A DNA stretch of 18,271 nucleotides. Source: Prevotellaceae bacterium. GTDB taxonomy: Bacteria; Bacteroidota; Bacteroidia; Bacteroidales; UBA932. The position numbers and the translations under genes were made by a program. The DNA is taken from contig JAITKY010000106.1 of NCBI GenBank assembly GCA_031278135.1, forward strand, positions 1 to 18,271. Direction: 5' to 3'. The notes beneath the pieces were generated by a model. That model had not been told where the DNA came from. It saw nothing but the letters and a program-made list of their open reading frames with translations, and searched no databases. Every line of letters starts with the position of its first letter. Within the stretch, counting starts at the first letter, position 1. Below, piece after piece: positions 8,772 to 17,668 of the stretch.

Positions 8772-9995
8772 TTATTTTATATAAATTACTAATCCTTTTA
8801 AATAATCTCCTTCGGGATGATATATATTTACTGGATGATCAGCCGGTTGATTCATGCAGTGTAAAATACTGGCCTGTCGTCCGGCGATTGTGGCAGCAGA
8901 AAATACAGCCTGCAAAAACTGCTGTTTATTAATGGCTTGCGAACAACTGAACGTAAACAATATTCCTCCGGCGACAAGTCGTTCCATTGCTTTGGCGTTT
9001 AGACGTTTGTATGCTTGAAGAGCGTTTCCGGCTGCGCTCCGATGTTTTGCAAAGGCCGGTGGATCTAATACTATCAGGTCGTATTTTTCGTCTGTTCCTT
9101 TCAGATAATCAAACGAATCGGCGACTGTCCCTATGTGATTGGCTACATGACCGAAATTCAATTCGATATTTCTGGTTGCCATAGCAATAGCCTTCGCCGA
9201 ACTGTCTACCGAAGCGACTTTTGCCGCTCCTCCATTCATCGCATACACCGAAAATGCCCCCGTGTAACTGAACAGATTCAAAACCGAAGCGCCATGCGAA
9301 TATTTCTGTAACAAAAGACGGTTGTCGCGCTGATCGATATAAAAACCGGTTTTTTGTCCTTCTTCCGGATTGATTTCGAAACAATGACCGTATTCGTAAA
9401 CAGTTGCAGGGAGTTCTTTTTTGTCCGACAACCATTCGTCGGCAACAGTGTATTTTCCTTTCGGCAAGGTCGATGAACTTTTATTATATACATATTTAAC
9501 GTTTTCGCAGACGTCCGTCAATGCTTTTGCTATCAGTTTCCACGACTTGCCCATCCCGATGGAATGTGCCTGCATAACCGCCATATCGCCATATATATCA
9601 ACGACTAATCCCGATAATAAGTCGCCTTCGCCATGCACTAACCTGTAAACGTTAATGAGTGATGAGTGATGAGTGATGAGTGATGGGTGTTCCGGGACGT
9701 TGCCGGTAAAAGCAGGGAATATGTATTTCTGACGCAGACGATATGCTTCGGATATTCTGTTTTTGAAAAACTGTTCGTCAATATCCTCATCTGCAAATGT
9801 TAATATCCTGACGGCAATAGATCCCGGCTCGTAATGTCCTCGACATAAAAACTCGCCTTCCGACGAATATACGCCAACGGTATCGCCTTCGTTTACATTG
9901 GAATCCACGCTTTTTACGGCTCCTGAAAATATCCAGGGATGGAAGCGTTTTATTGATTCTTCACGTCCGCGTTTGAGAAATAACTGCTTTTTCAT
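8772..9995 (-). CDS. rlmI: 23S rRNA m5C methyltransferase RlmI (class I SAM-dependent)
   Basis: The 407-residue protein has an N-terminal PUA RNA-binding domain (about 1-75), a central EEHEE-type region with [11 protein letters not shown] (115-125), and a Rossmann methyltransferase domain. Motif I is [13 protein letters not shown] (238-250), motif IV is LDPPAFAKH (310-318), and the FTFSCSQ stretch (347-353) supplies Cys351, the expected m5C catalytic nucleophile. In E. coli, RlmI methylates C1962 of 23S rRNA; the same target is inferred here. Its ATG overlaps the smpB TGA in an ATGA arrangement, so translation is probably coupled. It has an odd insertion at about residues 93-115, just before the [11 protein letters not shown] block, encoded by tandem 7-bp repeats (9656-9690). 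The frame stays open through the repeat, so the protein appears intact. Confidence 0.9.
   Translation of the reverse strand: MKKQLFLKRGREESIKRFHPWIFSGAVKSVDSNVNEGDTVGVYSSEGEFLCRGHYEPGSIAVRILTFADEDIDEQFFKNRISEAYRLRQKYIFPAFTGNVPEHPSLITHHSSLINVYRLVHGEGDLLSGLVVDIYGDMAVMQAHSIGMGKSWKLIAKALTDVCENVKYVYNKSSSTLPKGKYTVADEWLSDKKELPATVYEYGHCFEINPEEGQKTGFYIDQRDNRLLLQKYSHGASVLNLFSYTGAFSVYAMNGGAAKVASVDSSAKAIAMATRNIELNFGHVANHIGTVADSFDYLKGTDEKYDLIVLDPPAFAKHRSAAGNALQAYKRLNAKAMERLVAGGILFTFSCSQAINKQQFLQAVFSAATIAGRQASILHCMNQPADHPVNIYHPEGDYLKGLVIYIK
9656..9690. repeat. Tandem heptanucleotide repeat inside rlmI
   Basis: Four perfect copies of TGAGTGA (plus strand; ATCACTC phase on the coding strand) occupy 9656-9683, followed by a degenerate fifth unit TGGGTGT (9684-9690). 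They encode part of the linker [12 protein letters not shown] of RlmI (residues 104-115). Because the unit is 7 bp, loss or gain of one copy would shift the rlmI frame. Confidence 0.9.
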
Positions 9996-10450
9996 CTGTT
10001 GAAATTTCGTTCTGCTCGTTTTAGGTCGCGTTTGATGTCTTTTTCTTTAATTGATTCCCGTTTATCGTACGATTTTTTGCCTCGCGCAAGTCCTACTACC
10101 AATTTTGCATAACCGTTTTCGGCAATATAGAGTTTCGTTGCAATGATTGTTAAACCTTTCTCTTTTATCTTCTTGTGCAGCTTGTTCAATTCTTTGCGGG
10201 TCAATAGCAGTTTACGTTCCCGTTTCGGATCGTGATTGTTAAGGTTTCCCCACCAATATTCCGAAATATGCAGACCGCGAATGTACAATTCTTCTCCAAT
10301 AAAATAACAGTATGAATCGACAAGACTTGCTTTTCCCGCTCGTATCGACTTTATTTCCGTCCCAAAAAGCACAATTCCGGCAGTATATTTTTCGAGAAAT
10401 TCGTAGTCAAACTCCGCTCGTTTATTCTTTATCACTATGTTACCTTTCAT
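9992..10450 (-). CDS. smpB: SsrA (tmRNA)-binding protein SmpB
   Basis: The 152-residue protein binds tmRNA and delivers it to stalled ribosomes for trans-translation. Full-length family features are visible: the N-terminal [18 protein letters not shown] block, [18 protein letters not shown] (30-47), the [20 protein letters not shown] segment (61-80), and the basic C-terminal tail [19 protein letters not shown] that enters the empty mRNA channel. The stop overlaps the rlmI start by 4 nt. A promoter-like -7 element lies about 24 nt upstream of the start. The tmRNA gene itself is not in this window. Confidence 0.95.
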   Translation of the reverse strand: MKGNIVIKNKRAEFDYEFLEKYTAGIVLFGTEIKSIRAGKASLVDSYCYFIGEELYIRGLHISEYWWGNLNNHDPKRERKLLLTRKELNKLHKKIKEKGLTIIATKLYIAENGYAKLVVGLARGKKSYDKRESIKEKDIKRDLKRAERNFNR

Positions 10451-10473
10451 ACTCGCAAATCAATAATGAAGCG

Positions 10474-10481
10474 CAAAGGTA
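10474..10481 (-). promoter_or_regulatory. Candidate -7 promoter element for smpB-rlmI-fumC
   Basis: TACCTTTG on the minus strand fits the Bacteroidota -7 consensus TAnnTTTG, 23 nt before the smpB ATG. The context downstream on the + strand is AT-rich, but there is no clear TTTG at the -33 position, so this is weaker than the elements near 5511 and 14827. The short distance implies a leader of roughly 15-20 nt. Confidence 0.4.
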
Positions 10482-10564
10482 ATATTTTTTATGATAGTAA
10501 TAATTTTTTATGCAATATTTTCCCTATTGAGGATATGTTGCAACTCAAATTTTCCTGTTTTTTC

Positions 10565-10969
10565 TTAATTACAACATTCATCACAAAAACCTTCCCGTCT
10601 TACTAAATCAACGCCTCCGCAAAAGCAGATGTATCGCCAAAAAATGACAGCCCCCAATTGTTTCACTACCGGATTGGATATTTCCCGCAAATTGCGACCT
10701 AATACATTTAGTGCAAATAAACTAACGCCATAAGAGTGTGTTAATTTCATATCTATGCCGACATCGCGGATTAACAGATTGTCTTCATGTTGTTCTACGA
10801 GACGTGAGATATATCCTTTGAAATTGAGAGGAGTATAATACCTCCACCATATATTTGTCTGTTCGGGATTATTTACATATTTTCTTATTGTCGGAATACT
10901 GTCGTTATCATACTGTTCTAATGGACATTCTGGGGGAACTTCCAGAGAATTCTTTACCGGAATTAACAA
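10565..10969 (-). CDS. Hypothetical protein, probably the 3' part of a frameshifted gene
   Basis: This 134-residue frame is not recognised. It has only a TTG start (10969) inside the 3' end of the preceding frame (11373-10963) and no convincing ribosome-binding site, so it is probably not an independent gene. Reading one base back in the run of seven T residues (minus strand; A at 10981-10987 on plus) joins the two frames smoothly through YIRYLLIPVKNS. The product is a soluble-looking polypeptide with SIPTIRKYV and WWRYYTPLNF segments, and a cysteine-rich C-terminus (CFCGG and CDECC, last 20 residues) that could bind metal or form disulfides. The coding pattern continues well to its own TAA stop. 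It may be a pseudogene half, a sequencing indel or a product of -1 frameshifting. Confidence 0.5.
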   Translation of the reverse strand: MLIPVKNSLEVPPECPLEQYDNDSIPTIRKYVNNPEQTNIWWRYYTPLNFKGYISRLVEQHEDNLLIRDVGIDMKLTHSYGVSLFALNVLGRNLREISNPVVKQLGAVIFWRYICFCGGVDLVRREGFCDECCN

Positions 10970-11373
10970 ATATCTGATATAAAAAAATAATAGTTTTTAT
11001 CTTTGAATAATTCGGCATTAATTTCTGCCAATTTTTTCCGGTCTATCTGAAGAATATATTGAGATTCGGGAGGAGCGTTTCCAACAAAAAAACAATTAAA
11101 AAAAACGTGATAGGACGCGGTATCTGTTGTTGCCGGAAAATTTTTGCGAATAGTTTTGTCAAAAAATTCACCCATCTTTTCTACTATTGATTGTCTTTCA
11201 GATGTAAAATTTGAATAATCTGCCAATGTCTGCTGAGCAATCATTGTGAATGTCATAAAACAACTTGCAACAATTATTATTGTCGCAACACACATGTACT
11301 TGAAAACACTATATGTTTTCATTCCAACCCTGTCAGGGGGAAAACATCTATCAACCTTCAAAAACGAATCCAT
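10963..11373 (-). CDS. Hypothetical membrane-anchored protein, probably the 5' part of a frameshifted gene
   Basis: The 136-residue product is not recognised. It has one hydrophobic segment (about residues 27-47, YMCVATIIIVASCFMTFTMI) followed by a polar region, so it is either an N-terminally anchored or a secreted protein. The ATG at 11373 was chosen because AAGGA lies 6 nt upstream and a -7 element sits at 11429..11422. An internal ATG at 11322 (residue 18, MKTYSVFKYM) would give a more standard signal peptide and is a fair alternative. The frame ends as NYYFFISDIC just after a run of seven T residues and overlaps the next frame by 7 nt. Together the two frames would make a protein of about 250-270 residues. 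The flanking DNA is AT-rich. Confidence 0.5.
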   Translation of the reverse strand: MDSFLKVDRCFPPDRVGMKTYSVFKYMCVATIIIVASCFMTFTMIAQQTLADYSNFTSERQSIVEKMGEFFDKTIRKNFPATTDTASYHVFFNCFFVGNAPPESQYILQIDRKKLAEINAELFKDKNYYFFISDIC

Positions 11374-11670
11374 ATTTAATCCTTTTTATATAAAATCCTT
11401 AATCCTTACAAAATATGGATGCAAATGTAATACATTTTTTCGGAACGGCAACATTTCTTTTGAAAAAAGTTCATTTTTCCCCATTTTTTAAAAATAACTG
11501 TTTATTAATGATTTAAAGTACAAGAAAAAACAAAACAAAGTTCATTTTTTTCTAAAAAACATCATTTTCATCATCAAACTGTCTTTGTAAACAGGAAATT
11601 TGTATAAATTTATGAGTAATGTTCATGATCAAAGCGTATCCAAAGCAGTAATTGAACTTCGTAGATATCC
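11374..11670. other. AT-rich intergenic stretch after the DNA methyltransferase
   Basis: There is no convincing gene here. It contains the promoter-like element at 11422-11429 and a 13-bp direct repeat AAAGTTCATTTTT at 11466-11478 and 11537-11549. The rest is long A and T runs. No clear terminator hairpin was seen. Confidence 0.6.
11422..11429 (-). promoter_or_regulatory. Candidate -7 promoter element for the frameshifted gene
   Basis: TACATTTG on the minus strand fits TAnnTTTG. About 19 nt further upstream is only GTTG (11452..11449) rather than TTTG at the -33 position. It would give a leader of about 40 nt to the ATG at 11373. Confidence 0.35.
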
Positions 11671-12564
11671 TCAGGGCTTGGTGGTTTTGTTTACAGATTC
11701 TATCCTTTTTCGAGCAAGGTCAACGTATTCGGGAGAAATGTCGTATCCCACAAATTTTCGTCCGGTTTTCAACGCCACAATGGCAGTCGTTCCGCTTCCC
11801 ATAAAAGGGTCGAGAATGATATCGTCTTTGAAAGAATACAGTTGTATCAAACGGTAAGGCAATTCTTCGGGAAATGGCGCAGGATGCCCTATTCGTTTTG
11901 CTTTTTCGGTGTTCATTGTCCATACCGATTTTGTCCATTCCATAAACTGCTCTTTGGAGATAGAATTTTCTTTGTCGCCTTTTTCGCGATTGTAGTCGCC
12001 TTTCGAGAATACAAGAATATATTCGTGTACATCTCTTAATATTGGATTAGTAGCGCTTTGCCAGCTACCCCAGGCCGTCGAAACGCTCGCGCTTGCCGCC
12101 TTGTTCCAGATAATTTCGCCCCGCATGTTGAATCCTGTCTCAATCATTATTTTCGAAATATAATCCGATAAAGGAATATACGGTTTGCGTCCGAGATTCG
12201 CTACGTTGATACAGGCTCTGCCTCCGTTCACGAGCGTTCGGTATATCTCTGTAAACGAATTTTTAAGCAGATTTAAATATTCCTTTAACGATAAATCTTC
12301 GTCATATTCTTTTGAGACATTGTAAGGTGGTGAAGTAACCACTAAATGGACGGAATTGTCCGGAATTTCGCTCATATTTTCGGCATTGCCCAGAATAATT
12401 GTGTTTTCGATAGTGTCGGGAAATTTATGATCGCTATCATTTACAACTTTTTCATTTACCAATTCTTTGTAAAGTTTTGAATCGTAAAACCGTGAACTGT
12501 CGTGGCTGATATGCCCGATCGTTCCGAACGAACTTGTTACTGTTGTTTTTTTTTCTTTTTTCAT
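11671..12564 (-). CDS. Beta-class DNA amino-methyltransferase (N4-cytosine or N6-adenine)
   Basis: The 297-residue protein is a site-specific DNA methyltransferase. Motif IV, TSPPY (77-81), precedes motif I, DPFMGSGTT (252-260), the order that defines the beta class of amino-methyltransferases. The SAM-binding end continues as FVGYDISPEYVDLARKRI (271-288). The N-terminal HDSSRFYDSKLY (21-32) and the HPAPFPEELPYRLI (227-240) segments resemble those of restriction-modification enzymes. TSPPY is compatible with N4-cytosine or N6-adenine methylation, so the modified base and the target site cannot be read from the sequence. It starts 1 nt after the preceding methyltransferase gene, suggesting coexpression. 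No restriction endonuclease or specificity gene is visible on either side, so it looks like a solitary enzyme or the remains of a system. Confidence 0.88.
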   Translation of the reverse strand: MKKEKKTTVTSSFGTIGHISHDSSRFYDSKLYKELVNEKVVNDSDHKFPDTIENTIILGNAENMSEIPDNSVHLVVTSPPYNVSKEYDEDLSLKEYLNLLKNSFTEIYRTLVNGGRACINVANLGRKPYIPLSDYISKIMIETGFNMRGEIIWNKAASASVSTAWGSWQSATNPILRDVHEYILVFSKGDYNREKGDKENSISKEQFMEWTKSVWTMNTEKAKRIGHPAPFPEELPYRLIQLYSFKDDIILDPFMGSGTTAIVALKTGRKFVGYDISPEYVDLARKRIESVNKTTKP

Positions 12565-12565
12565 C

Positions 12566-13453
12566 TTAAAACTTCAATCTTGAGAAAACGCTTAGTGGGA
12601 GTTTTTTATCGAATCGGTCGCGAATCACGAGTTCGCCAAATGTTTTTTCTTTATATCCTGAAAAAATGCTTGTTACGAGCGTGTCGGCGACGATTGCAGA
12701 AAATCCGTTTGAATACAGATTTAGCACTAAAAATGATTTTTCGGGCATCAGGATTTTTTTGCACAACGACATCATTTCGAGAATATTTTCGTCGAGTTTC
12801 CATTTTTCGCCACCGGAGCCGTGACCGTAAGCAGGCGGGTCGAGGATGATTCCATTATATCGATTTCCTCGTTTTGCTTCACGTCTGACGAATCGCAAAG
12901 CGTCTTCGACAATCCATCTAACACCATCCATTTCCGACGATTCCATGTTTCGTCTTGCCCAACTGACGACCTGTTTTACTGAATCGAGATGAGTGACGTC
13001 TGCTCCTGCCGCTTTTGCCGACAACGACGCAGCTCCGGTGTATGCAAAGAGATTGAGGACTTTAGGCAACGGCAATTCCAGCGATTTCACACTGTCGTAG
13101 ATATAATTCCAGTTTGGCACCTGTTCGGGGAAGATTCCAACATGTTTGAACGATGTAAGTGCCGCATTAAGTCTCATTTTAAGTTCTTTGTAGTTATACG
13201 GGACAGTCCACTGTTCCGGCAATCTGTCGCCTGTCCATGTTCCGGAATCTTCTTTACCGGATTTGTTGAATCCTGCACCGGTAGTGAAAGTCGTATTTGC
13301 AAGTCGTTGCCATTCGGATTCCTGCATCGACTTTCCCCAGACGCTTTTCGGTTCCGGACGTCGAAGAATATACTTTCCGAAACGTTCCAGCTTTTCAAAA
13401 TTACCACAATCAATCAATTCATACTGTGGCCAATCGGGTATTAATATCTGCAT
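12566..13453 (-). CDS. Class I SAM-dependent RNA methyltransferase, RlmI/RlmK-like
   Basis: The 295-residue protein carries a Rossmann methyltransferase domain: motif I VLNLFAYTGAASLSAKAAGA (132-151), an acidic post-I residue in THLDSVKQ, and motif IV ILDPPAYGHG (203-212). This resembles the catalytic half of RlmI/RlmK (COG1092-type) enzymes. It lacks the N-terminal PUA domain, and no cysteine corresponding to the m5C nucleophile was identified at the RlmI position, so a different base or position is likely. The N-terminus (MQILIPDWPQYELIDCG) is distinctive of a small subfamily usually annotated only as SAM-dependent methyltransferase. It follows the Plug gene by 52 nt, with only a weak TACCTTCG element between, and it abuts the DNA methyltransferase gene. 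The RNA substrate is inferred from similarity. Confidence 0.8.
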   Translation of the reverse strand: MQILIPDWPQYELIDCGNFEKLERFGKYILRRPEPKSVWGKSMQESEWQRLANTTFTTGAGFNKSGKEDSGTWTGDRLPEQWTVPYNYKELKMRLNAALTSFKHVGIFPEQVPNWNYIYDSVKSLELPLPKVLNLFAYTGAASLSAKAAGADVTHLDSVKQVVSWARRNMESSEMDGVRWIVEDALRFVRREAKRGNRYNGIILDPPAYGHGSGGEKWKLDENILEMMSLCKKILMPEKSFLVLNLYSNGFSAIVADTLVTSIFSGYKEKTFGELVIRDRFDKKLPLSVFSRLKF

Positions 13454-13505
13454 ATTTTAAATTTTTAGATTGTTGCTTACGCCCGAAGGTAAATCGTAAA
13501 TCCAT

Positions 13506-14780
13506 TTATCTGTTTGTAATTTTTTGAAATCCAACCAGTCTGTCGTATCTGTCTTCCAACAGACGGTAATAGACATACACATTGTAAACATTTTCAGTTT
13601 CGTAGAAGCATCCTTCGGTAACGTTCATGTCCAAATCGCCGTTTTTATCTAAAACCACATACTGATAATTGTAAAAACCCTGTTTCAACGGGACAATACA
13701 TTTGTAGGATTTGTCGATATACAACATTTCGTATCTGTCGGAAACCGACCAGTTTGTCAGTTCGCCGAACAGAAATATCCTGCCTTCGACAGACATTTCC
13801 GGAGCAAACGAAAAAAGAACGTCAACATATTCCGACTGAGTGTCAGCATCGGTAGAATTTTCGGATGCAATCATATATTTCCCGTTAATATCACGTGCCG
13901 ACAGATATTTCGACCGTTCGGTATCTTCCACAAGTTCGACACGATGAACGCCATCGAATGTGTGACGTGCAACTCCATGTCCGTTGTAAACCAGCGAACG
14001 TGTGTCGAAAGCGCGGTATTCGTTACCTCCGTTGTAAATATTTTTATCGGGACGGGCATAATCGACATTGTTGGGCTGAACAAAAGCAGGTAAAAGGTTT
14101 CCGACTCCCGGAACCGCTGTATAGTTCTGTTCTACTCTGACTTTCAGATTCCGGTATGCATCGATAACTTTCAATGAGGAATATGCAACTTTGACGTCGA
14201 ACTGTTGCATACATGGTGCAACTACGGCAGGAACAATCTCGGATGTATTGATCGCTATCAAAGGTTCTACTATCGAAAAACCTTTGACCAATACAAGTTT
14301 ACCGGAGTTGCGTTCGAAAACTTTGATGAGATAGTTACCCGATATTTTCAGGCTGACGTCTTCGTTCGGCAAACGAACAACAAAATTGCGATAACTCAAA
14401 ACCGTTCCCTGCGACAGATTTCTTTCGTTGAAGTAATTTTCGGGAAATCCTGACATGTAGTCATTTATAATCAGATTTTCCTTGTGCCAGTTGGCGTCGC
14501 GATGTTCCAAAGTGTAGTAGTAGTCGTCTTCAACTTCATTGTCACGAATAAGTTCGTCGAAAACGAGCGTAACGGTTTCGCCCGAATTGAGCCGGATAAC
14601 GGGCTCGGAAAGCCGGTCGCCGGTCTTAAACAGTTGTGCGGAATGTATTTTGCCGGAACTGCAAAAATCTTTAAATCCGAACTTCGCGTTAATCTCCTGA
14701 AGATTCTGCGAATAAACGACCGTTTGATTTATCAACATTAATAATGTGACAAAAACTTGTGCTGTGTTATTGAGTTTCAT
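13506..14780 (-). CDS. Type IX secretion system Plug protein (DUF5103)
   Basis: The 424-residue protein has a signal peptide (residues 1-24, ending VVYSQ), so it is exported. The body matches the DUF5103 family: IHSAQLFKTGDRLSEPVIRL (45-64) followed by a beta-rich region with DYYYTLEHRDANW, LPNEDVSLKISGNYLIKVFE and a C-terminal immunoglobulin-like/E-set region (about 325-410, FLFGELTNWS to YNVYVYYR). In Bacteroidota, the Plug protein closes the periplasmic side of the SprA/Sov outer-membrane translocon of the type IX secretion system. Presence of the gene implies that the organism has T9SS elsewhere; no other T9SS component is in the window. It is transcribed divergently from alaS, with a good promoter at 14827-14857. 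Family assignment is confident; the role in this organism is inferred. Confidence 0.85.
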   Translation of the reverse strand: MKLNNTAQVFVTLLMLINQTVVYSQNLQEINAKFGFKDFCSSGKIHSAQLFKTGDRLSEPVIRLNSGETVTLVFDELIRDNEVEDDYYYTLEHRDANWHKENLIINDYMSGFPENYFNERNLSQGTVLSYRNFVVRLPNEDVSLKISGNYLIKVFERNSGKLVLVKGFSIVEPLIAINTSEIVPAVVAPCMQQFDVKVAYSSLKVIDAYRNLKVRVEQNYTAVPGVGNLLPAFVQPNNVDYARPDKNIYNGGNEYRAFDTRSLVYNGHGVARHTFDGVHRVELVEDTERSKYLSARDINGKYMIASENSTDADTQSEYVDVLFSFAPEMSVEGRIFLFGELTNWSVSDRYEMLYIDKSYKCIVPLKQGFYNYQYVVLDKNGDLDMNVTEGCFYETENVYNVYVYYRLLEDRYDRLVGFQKITNR

Positions 14781-14826
14781 TATATTTTCTTCAAAAGCAT
14801 TATCTTTTATATTGTCATTCCGAGTG

Positions 14827-14857
14827 CAAAGGTATAACGTTTTTTTAATTCGTCAAA
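14827..14857 (-). promoter_or_regulatory. Bacteroidota-type promoter for the Plug gene
   Basis: On the minus strand TACCTTTG (14834..14827) is the -7 element and TTTG (14857..14854) the -33 element, separated by 19 nt, which is the expected spacing. It lies about 46 nt before the ATG at 14780 and back-to-back with the alaS promoter. Confidence 0.55.
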
Positions 14858-14934
14858 TTTCCTGTCGATACAGCCACACAGAAACGTGAAAAATTAGCAC
14901 GTGAATTATATAATATTCATGACATTTTTATGCG

Positions 14935-14968
14935 TTTGTGTGTAATTGGAAATTTAATGTTACTTTTG
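14935..14968 (+). promoter_or_regulatory. Bacteroidota-type promoter for alaS
   Basis: TACTTTTG (14961-14968) fits TAnnTTTG. A TTTG at 14935-14938 lies 22 nt upstream, slightly longer than usual spacing. The start codon follows after about 19 nt, so the leader would be short. Confidence 0.5.
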
Positions 14969-14987
14969 TAAATTATTTGTATAGAAA

Positions 14988-17618
14988 ATGATGACGTCAA
15001 AAGAAATAAGGGCAACCTTTTTGAATTTTTTTAAAAGCAAAGGACATGAGATAGTTCCTTCTGCACCGATGGTGGTGAAGAACGATCCTACATTGATGTT
15101 TACCAATGCCGGAATGAATCAGTTTAAAGACATTTTTCTGGGCAACGAAGCCGGAAAAGCCGACAGAATTGTCGATACGCAAAAATGTCTCAGAGTTTCG
15201 GGAAAACATAACGACCTCGAAGAAGTCGGTCGCGATACTTATCATCACACTATGTTCGAAATGCTTGGAAACTGGTCGTTCGGCGATTATTTCAAGAAAG
15301 AAGCGATAGATTGGGCTTGGGAACTGCTTCACAAAGTGTATGGCATTCCGGCGGACAGGCTGTATGCAACGGTTTTCGAAGGCTCCGAAAAAGACGGTTC
15401 CGAAAAAGATATCGAAGCCTTCGATTTGTGGAAACAGTATCTTCCCGAAAATAGAATCCTGTTGGGAAATAAAAAAGACAATTTCTGGGAAATGGGCGAC
15501 ACTGGTCCCTGCGGTCCATGCAGCGAAATCCACATCGACCTCCGTACCAACGCCGAACGTGCCGCAATACCCGGAGAATCATTAGTAAACAAAGACAATC
15601 CTCTGGTAATCGAAATCTGGAATCTGGTGTTTATGCAATTCAACCGCAAATCCGACGGAAGTCTGGAGTTGCTTCCCGCAAAACATGTCGATACGGGAAT
15701 GGGATTCGAACGATTGTGTATGGCGTTGCAGGGCGTGACGAGCAATTATGATACCGATATTTTTCAGCCGGTAATCGGAAAAATAGCCGTATTGTCGGGC
15801 AAAAAGTACGGGGAAAATAAAGATTCGGACGTTGCGATGCGCGTCATTGCCGACCATCTGCGAGCCATCAGTTTTTCGATTGCCGACGGACAATTGCCGT
15901 CGAACGTAAAAGCCGGATATGTTATCAGACGAATATTGCGCCGCGCTGTGCGTTACGGATATACTTTTCTTGGTTTCGACAAGCCGTTTATATGCAAGTT
16001 GGTGGGGACGCTGGTTGATGAAATGGGTGAAACATTTCCCGAACTCGTGAAACAGCAGCAATTGATCGAGAAAGTCATTCGTGAAGAAGAATTGTCGTTT
16101 TTGCGCACGCTTGAAATCGGAATCAATATGCTCGACAAGTTAGTCCGCGAAAGTAAAAAGCAGGGCAAAAAACAAATTGGCGGCACGGATATCTTCACAT
16201 TATACGACACTTACGGCTTCCCGCTCGACCTGACGGAACTGATTCTACGTGAACAGGGACTGGAAGCGGATAAGGAAGAATTCGACGCCGAAATGCAAAA
16301 GCAAAAAACTCGAGCCCGTAATGCTGCATCAATGGAAGTCGATGACTGGATCGTGATTAAAGACGGTGAACCGGAATTTGTCGGATACGACTGTACATCG
16401 TCCGAAACCAAAATACTGCGTTATCGCAGGGTGAAGCAAAAAGACAGAGATTTTTATCAGATTGTTCTCAACAGAACGCCTTTTTATGCCGAAATGGGTG
16501 GTCAGGTGGGCGACAGCGGCGTGCTGGAGTCGGAATCGGAAAAGATAGAAATATTCGATACAAAAAAGGAAAACAATCTTTCAGTACATCTTGCAAAAAA
16601 ATTACCCGCCGGCGATCTGTCCGGGACATTTATCGCATCGGTAGATATCTGTAAACGAACGGCAACGGAATGTAATCACTCAGCTACTCATCTGCTTCAT
16701 TATGCGTTGCGGAAAGTTTTAGGAATGCATGTCGAACAGAAAGGATCATTTGTGTCGCCGGAAGTTTTGCGGTTTGACTTCTCGCATTTTCAGAAAGTCA
16801 GTTATGACGAAATCCGTGAAGTCGAAAAATTGGTTACGAAGGCAATACGCAACAATATTCCGCTCGACGAATACCGTAATATTTCCATCGACGAAGCAAG
16901 ATCGATGGGAGCGATGGCTTTGTTCGGCGAAAAATATGGCGACAGAGTGCGGGTTATCCGGTTCGGCGACTCAATCGAACTTTGCGGAGGCACTCATATT
17001 CATCAAACCGGACATATCGGGACATTCCGGATCGTCAGCGAAGGCTCTATCGCCGCCGGAATACGCCGTATCGAAGCCGTCACAGCCGAAGAATGCGAAA
17101 ATTTCCTGTACATGCAACAGGATTTGTTATACAGCATTCGCGAAATGTTCAACAACGCTCCTAATATTCAACAGGCTGTCCATAAATTCTTATCCGAAAA
17201 TCAGGAATTAAAAAAAATGGTCGAAGAATTTAAAAAAGAGAAACTCGTAATCGTCAAAAAAGAACTTGCAAAGCAGATGAAGAAAATCAACGGAATCAAT
17301 GTCCTGCTTGTCAAAAGTGTATTCTATGCTCCCGATTTTATAAAGGAAATAGCGCTGCAATTGCACGGAGAGTTTACCGAACGGTTTCTGTTTCTCGTGG
17401 GAGGTTCCGATGCAGGAAATAAACCTTCAATAACTCTGATGATTAGCGACGACCTCGTCAAAAGCGGATTCGATGCATCGAAATTGATTCGTTCGGCTGC
17501 CCGGCATATTCAGGGCGGAGGCGGAGGTCAACCGTATCTCGCTACCGCCGGCGGAAAAAATGCCGACGGATTGAACGCCGCTATTGACGAAATTATGAGC
17601 GCAGTGGTTAATTGTTAA
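14988..17618 (+). CDS. alaS: Alanyl-tRNA synthetase
   Basis: The 876-residue cytoplasmic enzyme attaches alanine to tRNA-Ala and edits mischarged Ser/Gly-tRNA. The full domain order is visible: class II catalytic core (about 1-250, with [11 protein letters not shown] near 38-47, [13 protein letters not shown] at 90-102 and GMGFERL at 237-243), tRNA-recognition helical region (about 250-460), editing domain with the zinc ligands HSATH (564-568) and CGGTH (666-670), a coiled-coil linker (about 730-770), and the C-Ala domain ending with the glycine-rich [17 protein letters not shown] (842-858). Two ATG codons occur in tandem (14988 and 14991); the first was taken, but either could be used. It is the only plus-strand gene and it is divergent from the Plug gene. 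The sequence appears intact. Confidence 0.97.
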   Translation: MMTSKEIRATFLNFFKSKGHEIVPSAPMVVKNDPTLMFTNAGMNQFKDIFLGNEAGKADRIVDTQKCLRVSGKHNDLEEVGRDTYHHTMFEMLGNWSFGDYFKKEAIDWAWELLHKVYGIPADRLYATVFEGSEKDGSEKDIEAFDLWKQYLPENRILLGNKKDNFWEMGDTGPCGPCSEIHIDLRTNAERAAIPGESLVNKDNPLVIEIWNLVFMQFNRKSDGSLELLPAKHVDTGMGFERLCMALQGVTSNYDTDIFQPVIGKIAVLSGKKYGENKDSDVAMRVIADHLRAISFSIADGQLPSNVKAGYVIRRILRRAVRYGYTFLGFDKPFICKLVGTLVDEMGETFPELVKQQQLIEKVIREEELSFLRTLEIGINMLDKLVRESKKQGKKQIGGTDIFTLYDTYGFPLDLTELILREQGLEADKEEFDAEMQKQKTRARNAASMEVDDWIVIKDGEPEFVGYDCTSSETKILRYRRVKQKDRDFYQIVLNRTPFYAEMGGQVGDSGVLESESEKIEIFDTKKENNLSVHLAKKLPAGDLSGTFIASVDICKRTATECNHSATHLLHYALRKVLGMHVEQKGSFVSPEVLRFDFSHFQKVSYDEIREVEKLVTKAIRNNIPLDEYRNISIDEARSMGAMALFGEKYGDRVRVIRFGDSIELCGGTHIHQTGHIGTFRIVSEGSIAAGIRRIEAVTAEECENFLYMQQDLLYSIREMFNNAPNIQQAVHKFLSENQELKKMVEEFKKEKLVIVKKELAKQMKKINGINVLLVKSVFYAPDFIKEIALQLHGEFTERFLFLVGGSDAGNKPSITLMISDDLVKSGFDASKLIRSAARHIQGGGGGQPYLATAGGKNADGLNAAIDEIMSAVVNC

Positions 17619-17668
17619 AATTTGTTTTGCGGCTATGCACTAATTATGACTAATAAGGTGTGCATTAT

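Noticed and set aside
9656..9690. CRISPR array
   Set aside because: The units are 7 bp with no spacers and lie within a coding gene.
11600..11670. Frameshifted C-terminal extension of the DNA methyltransferase
   Set aside because: A neighbouring frame stays open for about 25 codons past the stop, but the methyltransferase already ends at a normal family position after ARKRIE.
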